Source: Allacma fusca (Eukaryota > Arthropoda > Collembola > Symphypleona > Sminthuridae). From it: a stretch of 64,000 nucleotides of DNA. Positions 1-11,186 of the stretch are shown piece after piece. The translations under genes were made by a program, and so were the position numbers. A model generated the notes under the pieces. The model saw nothing but the letters and a program-made list of their open reading frames with translations, was not told the DNA's origin and searched no databases. Location: the NCBI GenBank assembly GCA_947179485.1, contig OX359245.1, positions 26,213,067 to 26,277,066 of the forward strand, in the 5' to 3' direction. How positions within the stretch are numbered: the stretch's first letter is position 1; each line of letters begins with the position of its first letter.

Positions 1-233
1 AATTATTTTAGCTTACTCATTACTTTAAACAATGAAAAATTTTGTTCTTGATTACAATTCATGTACCTTCCCATGTGTATAGTTTTTATTTGCAGAATTG
101 TTCTAAATTAGATAAACAAATTCGTAAAATTACAAAGACAATTTTTTATTGTTTATAGTAATGAGTAAAATTATTTTAGCTTACTCATTACTTTAAACAA
201 TGAATAATTTTATTCTTGATTACAATTCATGTA
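1..233. repeat. Direct repeat pair with an embedded inverted repeat
   Basis: Bases 1-65 recur at 169-233 with two mismatches, an offset of 168. The second copy begins inside a hairpin: 151-168 is the reverse complement of 181-198 at 17 of 18 positions, around a 12-base loop. The first copy has the same right arm, but the window edge hides whether it also has the left arm. Direct plus inverted repetition in AT-rich DNA resembles a small non-autonomous palindromic element or local tandem palindromes. No coding sequence is associated with it. The family is unknown to me. Confidence 0.7.
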
Positions 234-528
234 ATTACCTATCTTTATATTTTATTGAATTTTTGTATTGTCATATTGTGTCACTTTAAGGTTTCAATGA
301 TTTCCATCTTATACTCAGCCTCAGTCCTATACACTAAAGTGAGTCCACCATTTGTATTAAATTCTTGCACCTTTGTAATTCATAATCCAAGTCGTTCTAT
401 TCATTTTCGTAATAATATATTGAGATACATATAATTACATATATTATTTGTTTAAGCATTTCCAGGATTCCTATTCCTCCTGTCGTGTAGGAATATATTT
501 CGGCTGAAAACCTCGACGTGTATTTAAA

Positions 529-1316
529 ATGGAGAAAGAGATTCCCCATAAAACACCAGGAAGGACGACGGATGTGTTAGGAATTATCGTAGTTGTGAGT
601 TTAATAAATTAGTAATAAATAAATGCTTTTCTTGAAGTCTCTATTTTTATGTCGTAAGCCGAATTTTGATTCGGTCTGTTTAAAACAATCTCCGGCTACA
701 GGCATTTCAAGTAACAGCGCTAGCCTGGTACTGCCTGATTAATTTCTGGACAGCACAGAACTGTGACATACAAAACACAGCAGCGGGTAACATTATGTTT
801 TTTTTGAATTGTAATCTTTATTCTGTGCTTTGCTATTATGGTCAGCTGTATAGCAAAAATGATTTGACTACTCATAATAATTATTAGGTCTCGGGGCTGC
901 AATGTGTACAGTATACATAGCACTGGTAACCATCTTTGTCATCGCAACTGAGGTCATCCTCATCCTAGAACAACAGAGGGTAGTGTCTCTCACAATAAAT
1001 TTAACTTTGATATAATTTGCTCTAAAATTTGATTCTTCAACTCAACTTGTTGTCAATGGGTTGACCTAATATGTAATTATGTTTACAGACAAATTTAGCC
1101 ATGATACACGCCTGGCTGAATTTTGCAGTCACGTCTTTGATATTACATTTGATGACTGTTTTTGCAAATGAGTATCTGCTTGTAGAGATGCTCTTCTACG
1201 TCCTTCTGATGGTCACCCTCTACTCGTCCCTGCCCCTGGTGGTCAACATTTACCATTCATTTCATTATAAACGGTCGGAGGAACCCGTGTGTGGGAGTAT
1301 TTGCCTCGAAGTATAA
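529..1316 (+). CDS. Four-pass membrane protein A, 156 aa (4 exons)
   Basis: Exons are 529-594, 702-786, 888-979 and 1089-1316, in phases 0, 1, 0; all introns are GT..AG and 92-109 nt long. The joined frame begins MEKEIPHKTPGRTTD and ends SICLEV. Four hydrophobic segments are visible, at about residues 16-37, 53-77, 84-106 and 112-136, with a short charged N-terminus and a basic then Cys-containing C-tail. There is no obvious signal peptide. I do not recognise the family, so function is unknown; the shape is that of a small tetraspan protein. AATAAA lies at 1376-1381. Gene B, 1.9 kb downstream on the same strand, has the same number of exons, the same intron phases and an exon 3 of exactly the same length (92 nt), so the two are probably diverged tandem duplicates. 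Confidence is high that it is a gene, low for its role. Confidence 0.8.
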
Positions 1317-3164
1317 ATAATAGGTTCGAGAGTCATTTTTAATAATTTGAATAACTTTGATCCTAACTCTAGAAAAATAAATATTTATATTTGATACAAT
1401 AACAATTATTATTGGGATTTGATGTAGTCTTACTGTCACTTAGGGTTTAATGATTTTACTTTAACACTTTTCGAACAATTTTGATTACAATAAAATGAAA
1501 AGCATTACCCGAGTAAAGAGCTTGAAATATTGTATGAATGTCTGAAATCTGTTTCATTAAAAAAATACGGCTGATTCCATATTTAAACGATTACTTCACT
1601 ACCAGCATTCAACATTTTGAAGTAACAAATAATTATTTACAACGGCTCCAGCAGTCGGCAGTCAATTAATTACCACATATTTCAATTATCACCCACATTT
1701 TATTAACAAACTGTTAGCGTGCATGCAAAATTGTAGATTATAGGGTTTTGTAAATTCCGGCTGTTTGTCATCACTACACACAAGCAAATCCGAAGGGCTA
1801 TTTTGTGGAGAACATTTCGATAAATTTAGACTTTTTTATCTAACCACTTCCTCAAAAAGGGACTGAGGAACTACATAGTTAGTGTAATTATCTTTCTCAT
1901 TTTTGTTATACCTTTTAATTTAAATCCAAATTGTTTAAACAATTTATATCAGATGTATGGGCTTTATATCCTGCATATCCTATATTATTAGTTACAATGA
2001 GAACCTCATGGAAAAAAGTAGACCATGAGGACTCAAACCCTAACCGCAGGTAATCCATTGCTGCTTTATAAATGCCTTGAAAATAATAATTAATTGAGTA
2101 GGGAAATCAAACTAAATATTAAACCTTGAGATCTTTTGTAACTAGGAATTACATACTGTATTAACCCATTTAGCTATTATCTAATAATAGGCAGTAACTG
2201 CCAGGATAAAAACAGCAGTTATCAATATTATCTTGTAGGTTTATTACCTGTCCATCAAAATTTCCTGATTCCAGTGCTTCCTTACTATTCATCCTAAAAT
2301 GTTCACATTGTTTCTACGTATGCTCTCCTCTGTATGATTTTAAAAGAACTCAATGCTAAATCTAATTATCTTCTAGAGGTAATATTAGTTCTCCCGTTAT
2401 CCAATAATAGTATGTTATATTACCCCAGCTGGGATTTGTGTCGTTGTTTAAAGAGATTGTCTCAGTATTTTTGCAGACCTATACGTTCATGATTTGAATT
2501 CCGTGTTGTCATAGGATCGGAACAGTAATGTACAGTATAACCTACTATCAGGCATGCATAGGATTGTTTGATGAACAAAAAGTTCTACATTTCATGGGTG
2601 TTTTTTATGAAATTGGGAAGGAAATACTCAATGAAAATGTGCTCCCTCATGGATTGGCACTGTATCAGTAATTGGGGGAAATTAGAGGAAATATGGTATT
2701 TCATTATATATTTTGTTGAGTACACACACCTCCAGAGAAGATAAACAAGCGGTTGACGTTGCCCTGATACCTGATACCAACCCCACGACTTCCTCATGCA
2801 CGGTGGCATTCTACTACACACAAAAAGATACAAGTTCCCAGAGTGTGTTCAGGCTTGTCTGAATTTATTGCACTCTTATTTGCAAAGCTCACCGACTGAC
2901 AGTCATTGATAGGATGGATTAGCAACAGTACTAGAGTTCTCATCATGTCATCATTGTGCTCCAAGCTTGTTCCAATCTGAATAGAAAACATAAACATAAA
3001 TACACATGAGGTGCACGGAGTCCTATGCCTAACTGTATTTACACCCATTCATTTACACAATGACAGTTCAAGTTTTGAACCCTAAGCTTTAAGAATTATT
3101 TTGAACTCGTTGAGATTTTTGAGACATAAACGAACTTTAAAGCTAGACGTGCATTTTTAGAATT
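1317..3164. other. Intergenic DNA between the two four-TM genes
   Basis: AT-rich sequence of about 1.85 kb. After the putative polyadenylation signal of gene A (1376-1381) I see only short spurious frames and no supported exon, RNA gene or repeat. The promoter of gene B should lie toward the right end, but I cannot point to a defined TATA box or initiator. Confidence 0.5.
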
Positions 3165-4378
3165 ATGGCGGACAAAGTAGACGAGCGGCAAACAAAGTCC
3201 GGCTTGACGGATTATTTCCAATTTCTCAGGATGACTTCCTGGATTAACATTGTGAGTAAACAAATTATCTTATATTTATCCTGCAGCATTTATAATCTCA
3301 ATAACCACTACCCTTATCATAATCTTGATCTTTAAGGATCAAATTTTTAAAGGATCAGATATAGTGAATTTTTATCACATAGTAGAAATACACATTCTGT
3401 GTGTAGGAGCGTAGCCCTATTAGCAGCTAAATTGTATTCTATAAATCCATATTTACTCCATTTGTTCCCACAAGGGAAGGAAATTAGCTATGGTATGAAT
3501 TTCTTTAAATAGTTTTGCAACTATAGAGAAAACTTTTTCAGGGGGAGTAGGGTCACTAATTCATTTGAGCGAGAATAATTTCTACTATTGTTATAGCAAT
3601 GGTAAATTATAGTAGATACTCTGCGCTACAAGAATAAAAAAATTAGACGCTGGAAATTACAGGTCATCCACACATTTGCCTTGTCATTCTATGCCTTCCT
3701 GCAAGTGAGGTTTTTTATGATGGCGTACACCAACTATGAATACTACCGTGAGGACATAACCTGGAAAGGTAAGTTGGCAACGCTTTCGGGCATTTAAGGG
3801 AACATCTTGAAAATACTCTGTAATTTCTTGCTTAATTGATTTGGAAATACCTACAGATTTGCAAGCCATCTCATTGATAGCCAACGGCATGATAACCAGC
3901 TTGTTTGTTGTGGTAACTGAAGGGACTCTTCTGATGTCTTTCAAAATTGTAAGGACCATTGATGCACATATACAGAGCTCTATAGCCTCATTTCATCAAA
4001 ATTATTCCTCAAAATAATTACGCGGGGAAAAATTTGCTTCATTTTAGTCAAGGAAAAATAGACAAAATATTTTGGGTTAATCATAATGGTTATATCTGTT
4101 TGTTTTGTGAAGTTCATACAATTATTATTAATCAATAGAGAGATCCAAAATACATAAAAGCCTGGAGATACTATGCAATCCTATCAATGATCTTCAGTTT
4201 AATGTTTGTGGTGATCCGTGACACGCCCATTTATGAGAAGCTACTCTGCTGGATACTCATTGGTGGACTCTACCTCTCAGCGTTCAACATGGCGTCGATG
4301 CTCACCGAAGATATGGGTCCAGATCCTGCCGTTCCTGATGGACAAGTCGATAAAAAGCCTTTGGTTTTAGATGCGTAA
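3165..4378 (+). CDS. Four-pass membrane protein B, 174 aa (4 exons)
   Basis: Exons are 3165-3251, 3663-3768, 3857-3948 and 4139-4378, in phases 0, 1, 0; donors are GTGAGT, GTAAGT and GTAAGG. The product begins MADKVDERQTKSGLTDYF and ends KPLVLDA. Hydrophobic stretches at roughly residues 28-50, 66-92, 104-122 and 128-145 suggest four membrane spans, followed by an acidic, proline-containing cytoplasmic-type tail. The start ATG is preceded by an A-rich context and is the first in frame. No named family is recognised. It shares gene architecture with protein A upstream but little evident sequence, so any duplication is old. A candidate AATAAA is at 4790-4795. Confidence 0.8.
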
Positions 4379-5226
4379 ATGAGAGCACCTTTTCAGCAGC
4401 GCCAGAAGTGTTATTTGTTGTCACAATTTATAAATGGAGTTTTGTTCCATTGTGGTAAGAACAAATATATTTAATCTTTTTAATCTACAAGGAAAATTGG
4501 GAATAATAAGTATTGCGCTATACATACATACGTGGATGTAATTATTATAGGATTGCAAATAGACTACTCTCCAGCCACACTTTAAGGTTGCAAGTGTTTT
4601 AGGAAAATGTCTCATTGTCTGCGTAATTTTATTTTTAAAACAGGTTTGTTTAAAAATATGATTGCTTACTAAAAAATATTACGTACTTTGTTACCCTATA
4701 ATGTTATACAACATTGATGTAATTCATATGTTTTTCAAATTACGTGTACTATTTGTCGACACTTGAACACAAAGAGATATTAAAATATCAATAAATAATC
4801 AAATGCTTTGTTTGTAAACGATATGCATCATAAGGTAGAGGCATATCTATTCTATAAGCAGGACTACTTGTGGGCTGTTTGATAATTATAATATGAATAT
4901 GATAATTATTATGTAATAATTTCCTCGACAAGAAACATATAGTCTGGCCCATTTGTTTGACCAGACCATTTGGACCAAACATTAGTGGCGGCTAATCATG
5001 TGAAGCAAAATATCCACCAATCAGCATTTTTTGCTTGTGGTATATTATTCTAGCTGAAATAAACTCTTTGGGTTGATGTTCTTTTCGGAAATTTTTATAC
5101 TTTTGGGAATGGTTTTTGAAAGAATTGGTGCGCAAACGCCCATCGAGTTTGTAATTTGGTCGGACCACACTGTCCGGTCTAGAAGAACGGTCCCAGGTTT
5201 TCTTATTTTATGAATTGTTTTTTTCA
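4379..5226. other. Shared 3' intergenic region of convergent genes
   Basis: This 850-base stretch separates the end of four-TM gene B (+) from the stop codon of the ionotropic receptor (-), so both 3' untranslated regions should lie here. A plus-strand AATAAA is at 4790-4795. A TTTATT near 4630 would serve as AATAAA for the minus strand, which would make the two transcripts overlap. No coding exon is supported. Confidence 0.5.
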
Positions 5227-7278
5227 TTATCGTCTCAACTTGTCCCGATTCTGAATTTCAAAAAGTACAGCAGCACCAGCTACTGCAGCTCCAGCCAACC
5301 AGACGTAGAAAAGTAGATGAACAGAAGAATTTTGAAATGACAATGATTGAAAGAATCGGGAATATGTGTACGGTAAGTACTCCTTTTGGATCTGTAACTG
5401 ATATGTCTTCATCATTTCCCAAAATGAATAAATCCCCGATTGTATCAAGATTTTGAACCGGTTTGGTAACCATCGATGATAAGCATTCAAGCCCTTGGAT
5501 ATTTGGTAGCCATTAATATCATGCCAGGTGTCATGCCTGAAGCGTCGGTTACTCGCAAAAACTAAGCCCAAATTAAGTTCTCGGACTTTGTTCAACAAAA
5601 AATTCCAGTGTAGATCAAATTTATCAACTGTGGTTACGATAGCTACCTTTGTGCTGGAATTCAAGTTAATTAATAATTCGCCGATTTGGTTGAGGCACCA
5701 GCCATGGATCTTCTTTTTTAGTCGTCCCGCTTGAGCTGCTGTGCTATCTTCCTTGAAGGGAAATTCATCGATGCGAACTTGCATCGATTTAAGGTACGCA
5801 ATTCGGCAAAAATTCCATTCCTGTTCTAACATTCGGATATGTTTGACGTTATTATCATTATCACTGGGATCTGCTCTGCAAGCGTGGGACTCTCGAAGCA
5901 GGATAAAAAACGTAAAATCGTTTTTATTCAGCTCCAGAATGTCCTTCCAAGTGGTATGAGGATCCGAAGGAGCTGAGAAATCTGCTTTGAGGGCTCCTTT
6001 GTAGGCATTTAATACCACGACCATTGTTAGCATCCAATGGGCCGAAATAAAATTCCGGAAGCGCACCACCCTCCGCTCGCTATCCCTTAACCCGAATTCA
6101 ATGCTACAGTAGCTCTCTTCAAAAAGCGTGGACACAATAAAAAAAAGGGAGTTCCCCAAATTTCGTCCTGTATGGACTCCACTTAATGCGAAGATTAGCA
6201 AAGTAACCAGGGCAGCAAAAATTACAATGAGGTACCACAAAATGGGACGAAACGGGCGGAGAAACAATCCCAAAGATTCTTTCGTACTGAAAACATTATG
6301 CGGAGTGATAAATTTAAAAGCGTTCGAAGCTCCAGTCAAAAATTTCGGACAGTCCGAGCAAAAGTTTGAAATGGCTTCCACTGTTGGGTAAATTTTGGTC
6401 ATGTAATTGTGGTGACCAGATGAATTCAAAGCTCCAAGGACAAACGCAACTGTTGCATCCCCCAACTGCATCGACAAATCGAACCATCTTCGAGGTTTTT
6501 GATGCCTATGAGTCCGACCCGCCATAGGAGAGACTTGCGTAATGTCCCGATTCGAAATTAAGGGAAGCCAAACTACGTTTCGGCCTTGCGCTATGATAGT
6601 CTCGTAACAATTCTGGATGTCATGGAAACACGTCTTTATATTTTGACACTTGCAACTGAACATATTCTTAGCTAAATTTTCACTCCAAGAGTTCCTGTAC
6701 CAGCAAAATATTGACACTGCCCTTAAAATCCCCGCTTTGGAATACAGCAGTAAGAAAACTGGAGGAATACTTGATGTCCGAAAGTAACTCAGCATTTCGC
6801 TTTGATCCATCGATGAAAATTCATTCGGGAAGGAATTTCGATCATTGTAATTTACAATATAATATGATTTCGGATAAATTACAACTTTCCTTCGGGCATA
6901 AATGTCTTGTGGGACAATGTGAGCCAGCCTGATAGCTTTGAACTCAGCATCGGGATTTTGAGATCTTTTCAGAATTAGAAACGTTGACATGCATCTGATT
7001 GAGCGTACTTTAAATGCCTGCCATTCAAAGCCTTCTGCCCCGGTTTTGTTGAAGGAACTTGAGTTAATAAGGATAAGGATTACTGGAACATCCTGAAAGG
7101 ATGTGGGGTCAAGGATCCGGGTGAACTCAATAATTTGGATAACGCAAGGTTCTAATTTTGGGAGGATCCAATTAAGATTTACATTTGCTCCGAAAGCATG
7201 AAAGATCCGTAATTGCCACAAAGTCAAAATTATGATAGCCATTCCTGGGGTAGGAAAATACTTGGTCATTTTAATCAT
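5227..7278 (-). CDS. Divergent ionotropic receptor (IR, iGluR-related), 683 aa
   Basis: A single uninterrupted frame. A hydrophobic leader at about residues 11-27 fits a signal peptide. The extracellular part runs to about residue 343 and holds a cysteine-rich patch near 209-224. Then comes the three-TM receptor core: TM1 at about 345-366, a re-entrant pore stretch around 372-392 (includes NLGNSLFFIVSTLFEESY), TM2 at about 408-430, a second extracellular lobe, and TM3 at about 653-673 with a short basic tail. This order (S1, M1, pore, M2, S2, M3) defines the glutamate-receptor/IR superfamily. The SYTANLAAF motif of true iGluRs is absent; VVLNAYKGALKADFSAP occupies that place, as is common in divergent arthropod IRs. 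Likely role: ligand-gated cation channel in chemosensory dendrites. The ligand cannot be inferred. A methionine at residue 4 is an alternative start. Confidence 0.82.
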   Translation of the reverse strand: MIKMTKYFPTPGMAIIILTLWQLRIFHAFGANVNLNWILPKLEPCVIQIIEFTRILDPTSFQDVPVILILINSSSFNKTGAEGFEWQAFKVRSIRCMSTFLILKRSQNPDAEFKAIRLAHIVPQDIYARRKVVIYPKSYYIVNYNDRNSFPNEFSSMDQSEMLSYFRTSSIPPVFLLLYSKAGILRAVSIFCWYRNSWSENLAKNMFSCKCQNIKTCFHDIQNCYETIIAQGRNVVWLPLISNRDITQVSPMAGRTHRHQKPRRWFDLSMQLGDATVAFVLGALNSSGHHNYMTKIYPTVEAISNFCSDCPKFLTGASNAFKFITPHNVFSTKESLGLFLRPFRPILWYLIVIFAALVTLLIFALSGVHTGRNLGNSLFFIVSTLFEESYCSIEFGLRDSERRVVRFRNFISAHWMLTMVVVLNAYKGALKADFSAPSDPHTTWKDILELNKNDFTFFILLRESHACRADPSDNDNNVKHIRMLEQEWNFCRIAYLKSMQVRIDEFPFKEDSTAAQAGRLKKKIHGWCLNQIGELLINLNSSTKVAIVTTVDKFDLHWNFLLNKVRELNLGLVFASNRRFRHDTWHDINGYQISKGLNAYHRWLPNRFKILIQSGIYSFWEMMKTYQLQIQKEYLPYTYSRFFQSLSFQNSSVHLLFYVWLAGAAVAGAAVLFEIQNRDKLRR

Positions 7279-10200
7279 ATGGTATTCACATTCACTCTAC
7301 AAAATATCACTGTACTCTGAAACAATATGCAGATTACTTTAAAAGTGTTCAGGACAAATGATGAAAAGAACTATCGTCTCTTTTGTAGGTTTGATACCAT
7401 TTGAGTTATTGCGATAATTTACGAATCATGAATGCTTGTTTTCACACAGTTGTGCCAATTAAGTTTAGTGATTTGAAGCCCCTCGTCAAATTGCACTCGT
7501 CCAGAAGTATCGAAAGCAATGGGATTAATTAAATTTTGACTTGCTTTTATTTCAAATTAAAAAAATCAATCTAGCGTAATGGGCACTACACTTACGGATC
7601 TCGTCTCTCGTTATAAGACACTCATCCATTGTCACAGGATGTTCTCTGTCGTCATCAAATGCAGCTCAAGGCTCGGAGTAGAAACCACGTGAATTCCCTG
7701 GAGCTCTGGAATCAGAGAGGGTCACCATCATGGAAATCGATAAAATGAATTCAGTTCAAAAAAATGAATATTTTGTTTAGTTTTGAGTAATCTGGATTGT
7801 AGGTGCGACTCACGGATTTAATAGAAAGGATTAATTGAGGGTTTGGAATTTTGTGGGTTTATGATGTCAAATGTTTGAATTAAAATGCTAACCCGAAATA
7901 ATGTCTTAATTGCACTTTGTCGATTTTAATTTTACATACATAGTTCAACTGACTTTATTCTCATATCCTTGTAGTAAGTAGTAGTCCAAAATGTAGGTTC
8001 CAAAGCTGACAGAATCAAAAATGGCATTCTACAAATTCTCGCCAACATGAATCAATAACAATATATGTTCCTCATTTGAATTATTGTTGTTGACAAATGT
8101 GTGTAAACTCAACTCCGTATATTAACTGCTTACTAGCTAGAAATTATTCATCTGTACATTATGCCTTATATATGACACGTCCAGCCACAATATAGGTTTA
8201 AATCCTACCTCAATGAACGTGCTACTTTTAAAGTATCAACTCCAAGTAAACAACATACATAAATTCATTCATGATTTCATTGACAATTTCACTCCCAGGC
8301 AGTTTTTCAACCTTAAATACGAAACATGTTTCGAAGTTAATAATTACAATTTAACAAGTCATTATTGCTTTGCGTGCTGGACGAATATATGTAGATATAG
8401 TTTAAAGGCAGTTATACGTATAATATAGTTTATATTGAGCACTCAATTAACAATACATAATTTGTGGCTATATCACCTTAAACACAATAACAACAATCAT
8501 TAACAATGGTAACCCCTGTTGAATGGTATAGTAACAAATAAATAAATTCCTGTAACTACTTTTAAAGTCACGGTCCGTTACTATGTCTCAATAATAGCAG
8601 CGATTTTCGTCACAGAAATGACTACTAACGCAACACCAACAAAAAAAATTGTGGACTAGAAACCTCAGAAATTTTTGAGAAACCATAATTTGTCCTGGTA
8701 GTTCAAATGAATGGTTGTCATCTCAGCTTCATTATGTTCCTAATATTTAAACAAATCAAGTTAATTATAATATTACATAATAATATGCGAATAGAGTCAA
8801 TAAAGTCCTCCTTCCGTGTAGTTCCTCTTCCTTTTCTTGTCAGAGGGAGAAAAAGGGCCTTCTCAGAAATCAGAGATACCTCTTTCAACTGCAATCACCA
8901 AAAATATTTTTTTAATAAATCGAAAATGAGTCCCATAATTTTTGCCCTCATAATTAAATATTACAGATCTATCTACACACATACATTTTTTAAATTAATT
9001 ATATGTACACACACATGGGCAGGTACAAAACAAGTTATTCTGCTATAAACAGTTTAATAATCATTTTCACACCTGTATATTTTGTCAAATAGTTCTCAGA
9101 TTCAAAAGCAAAGAAGAACCGCAAAAATGATCTAGAAACTGTTTCCTTTTTAAGAATCGACCCCATTTTGACAATTGTAAGAGTTTTTAGCTATGGATTT
9201 ATAATTTTTTGAAGATACGATCATCGCTTTTTATTTAGTCCCATCATTGTTTTTCTTTAAGTCAAAGGAACAATCCACGAGTGAAGGATCAGAAATTAGG
9301 GTCTGACAAATATCAGCTCAAACGTTACGGGAAAAGTTTAAAAATGTATTCTGCCAACTCTCAACAGATCATATTTCTTCGCATCTCATCTCATCTCTCT
9401 TTATTTTTCTGGATCTTTAGAAATACTAATAATTATTACTTTACCTGCTCATCATACGGAATTTATAGGATAATCTACCTAACCGAGACAATGAGTTCCA
9501 CTGTATGCATGTCTTGTCAAATCCTGGAAGAATCTTTGAAGATAATTATATCTGTATAAAGTTCCATACGAAAACATTAAATATTTGTGTATGCGAAATG
9601 CTTCTCTGCTGTCATGTATGCAATAATTATTACATAAATAAATATTAATAGGATTTGTAGCTAACCCTTTCAATGCTACCTAAATAATTTCCGTAGGTGG
9701 CATCCAAGATCACCTCCACATACCTAATAATTATTATTCTAATTTCCAAAAACATCTTGTTTCCCTCGCGGATCATTTTACTCATGCTAAGTTTTTCTTT
9801 GCTTTTATTTGTGTAATACCATTTTGATATAGGACAAAATTAGAATATTACTTGAAACTAAAACTGAGACGCTTGGAGAACCCCAAGCTGAAACCACTCT
9901 CCATTCCATAGCCAAATATTATTTTAGCTCCGGATTACAGCATTGACATTCACACATAAAATATGCAACTTTAAGATCCAAATCTCACTACGCCTCACTC
10001 AAGTGTGAATGCCTTGTGACAGTTTTGTGACTGTCACCCAGAATATATAAGCAAAAAAAAAAAATGAAGATTACAACATTCATACTGTCTGTGGTTAAAA
10101 GATTGAACAGCAATAATATAACTGACTGCAACTAATTTTTTTCAGTAAACACTCCACATGTAGAATAAAATGCACTAATTACATAATTATATAATTGGAA

Positions 10201-11185
10201 AAAAAATTATGAATGCAAAATAAAAAAAATATTTAAAGCAGACATCATAAAGCAGGTAAAAGTGTGAGAAAACATTGATGACAAAAAATACAGGAAAAAC
10301 TGACAATGAGTATATCTCTAATGGTAGTTGTCATTTAAATTATGTACAGTTAAGAAACTCTATGTGAATTTACACGGAACATCAAAATTAATATATTGGT
10401 TTATATACAAGAGAGCAAGAAATAAATAGATGATGAGATGAGATACCTGATTCGGAAATTAATAGTCTGGGATGTACATAGTAATTTGGTTGGTTGGGTG
10501 TGGAAGAAGAAGAAGACGACAACAACAAGCAATCAAATGATGATGGTCAACAAGAAACATATGTAGCTTTTTTCATTTGGCTCATTGGAGATTTTGTACG
10601 AGTGAAAAATAATATTCCCACAAGCACTTTCTAAAGAGGGCAGTGTTTATTTGAAAGGCATTTGAGAGGAAGGAGAAGGAGAGTGGAAGGAACAGGGTTT
10701 TTGCAATCAATATTTTATAGCGTTATTTGAAAAGGAAGTTCCTCCATTTGTGTAAACTATCGTTTGCTTGATTTACGTATTTGTTTTTTGAGTATAAAGT
10801 CCCGTCGCCACAACAGCCCCGATATAACAGCTTAAGAAGTGAGAAATTAAAGTCTAAGGCTTGAATCATCGTATGTGTGAAAGTTATTAGTAACAATTAT
10901 TATTAATAATATGCTAAGATTATAATAATTATTATATAGTCATCGTGTGTTAAAATTATGGTAAGAATTATTAGTTCTTATAAAAGTACGATTTACAACA
11001 AACAACGACTAATGCACAAGAGCTATAAACATATATTGCCCCTTGTCACAATTAAATATTAATGCAGCAAGTAGTGTATGCAAGTGTATATAATTACATA
11101 CATACATACATACAGCTTAGAGGTAATATTACATTACGTAACAATAAGTATACAATGACAATAAAACTGAAAAAAATACATTTAT
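7279..11185. other. Intergenic DNA, IR promoter side and 3' flank of the giant gene
   Basis: About 3.9 kb of AT-rich sequence. The left end should hold the IR promoter, and the right end lies 3' of the giant minus-strand gene. Several short frames (for example 8707-9048 and 9281-9559) lack splice context, recognisable domains or coding-like composition, and I treat them as chance. A short perfect hairpin sits at 10016-10037. Nothing else is supported. Confidence 0.5.
10016..10037. repeat. Short perfect inverted repeat
   Basis: GTGACAGT at 10016-10023 and ACTGTCAC at 10030-10037 are exact reverse complements around a six-base loop. No function is implied; it lies in noncoding DNA 3' of the giant gene. 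Confidence 0.6.
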
Positions 11186-11186
11186 T
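11181..11186 (-). promoter_or_regulatory. AATAAA overlapping the stop codon of the giant gene
   Basis: Read on the minus strand, the TAA stop (11188-11186) is followed directly by ATAAA, so a canonical polyadenylation hexamer starts on the last base of the stop codon. Use of this signal would give a very short 3' UTR. More distal signals may exist further left. Confidence 0.35.

Noticed and set aside
8707-9559. Short plus-strand frames of 92-113 codons
   Set aside because: AT-rich, with no domain, no conserved-looking sequence and no splice context; expected by chance.
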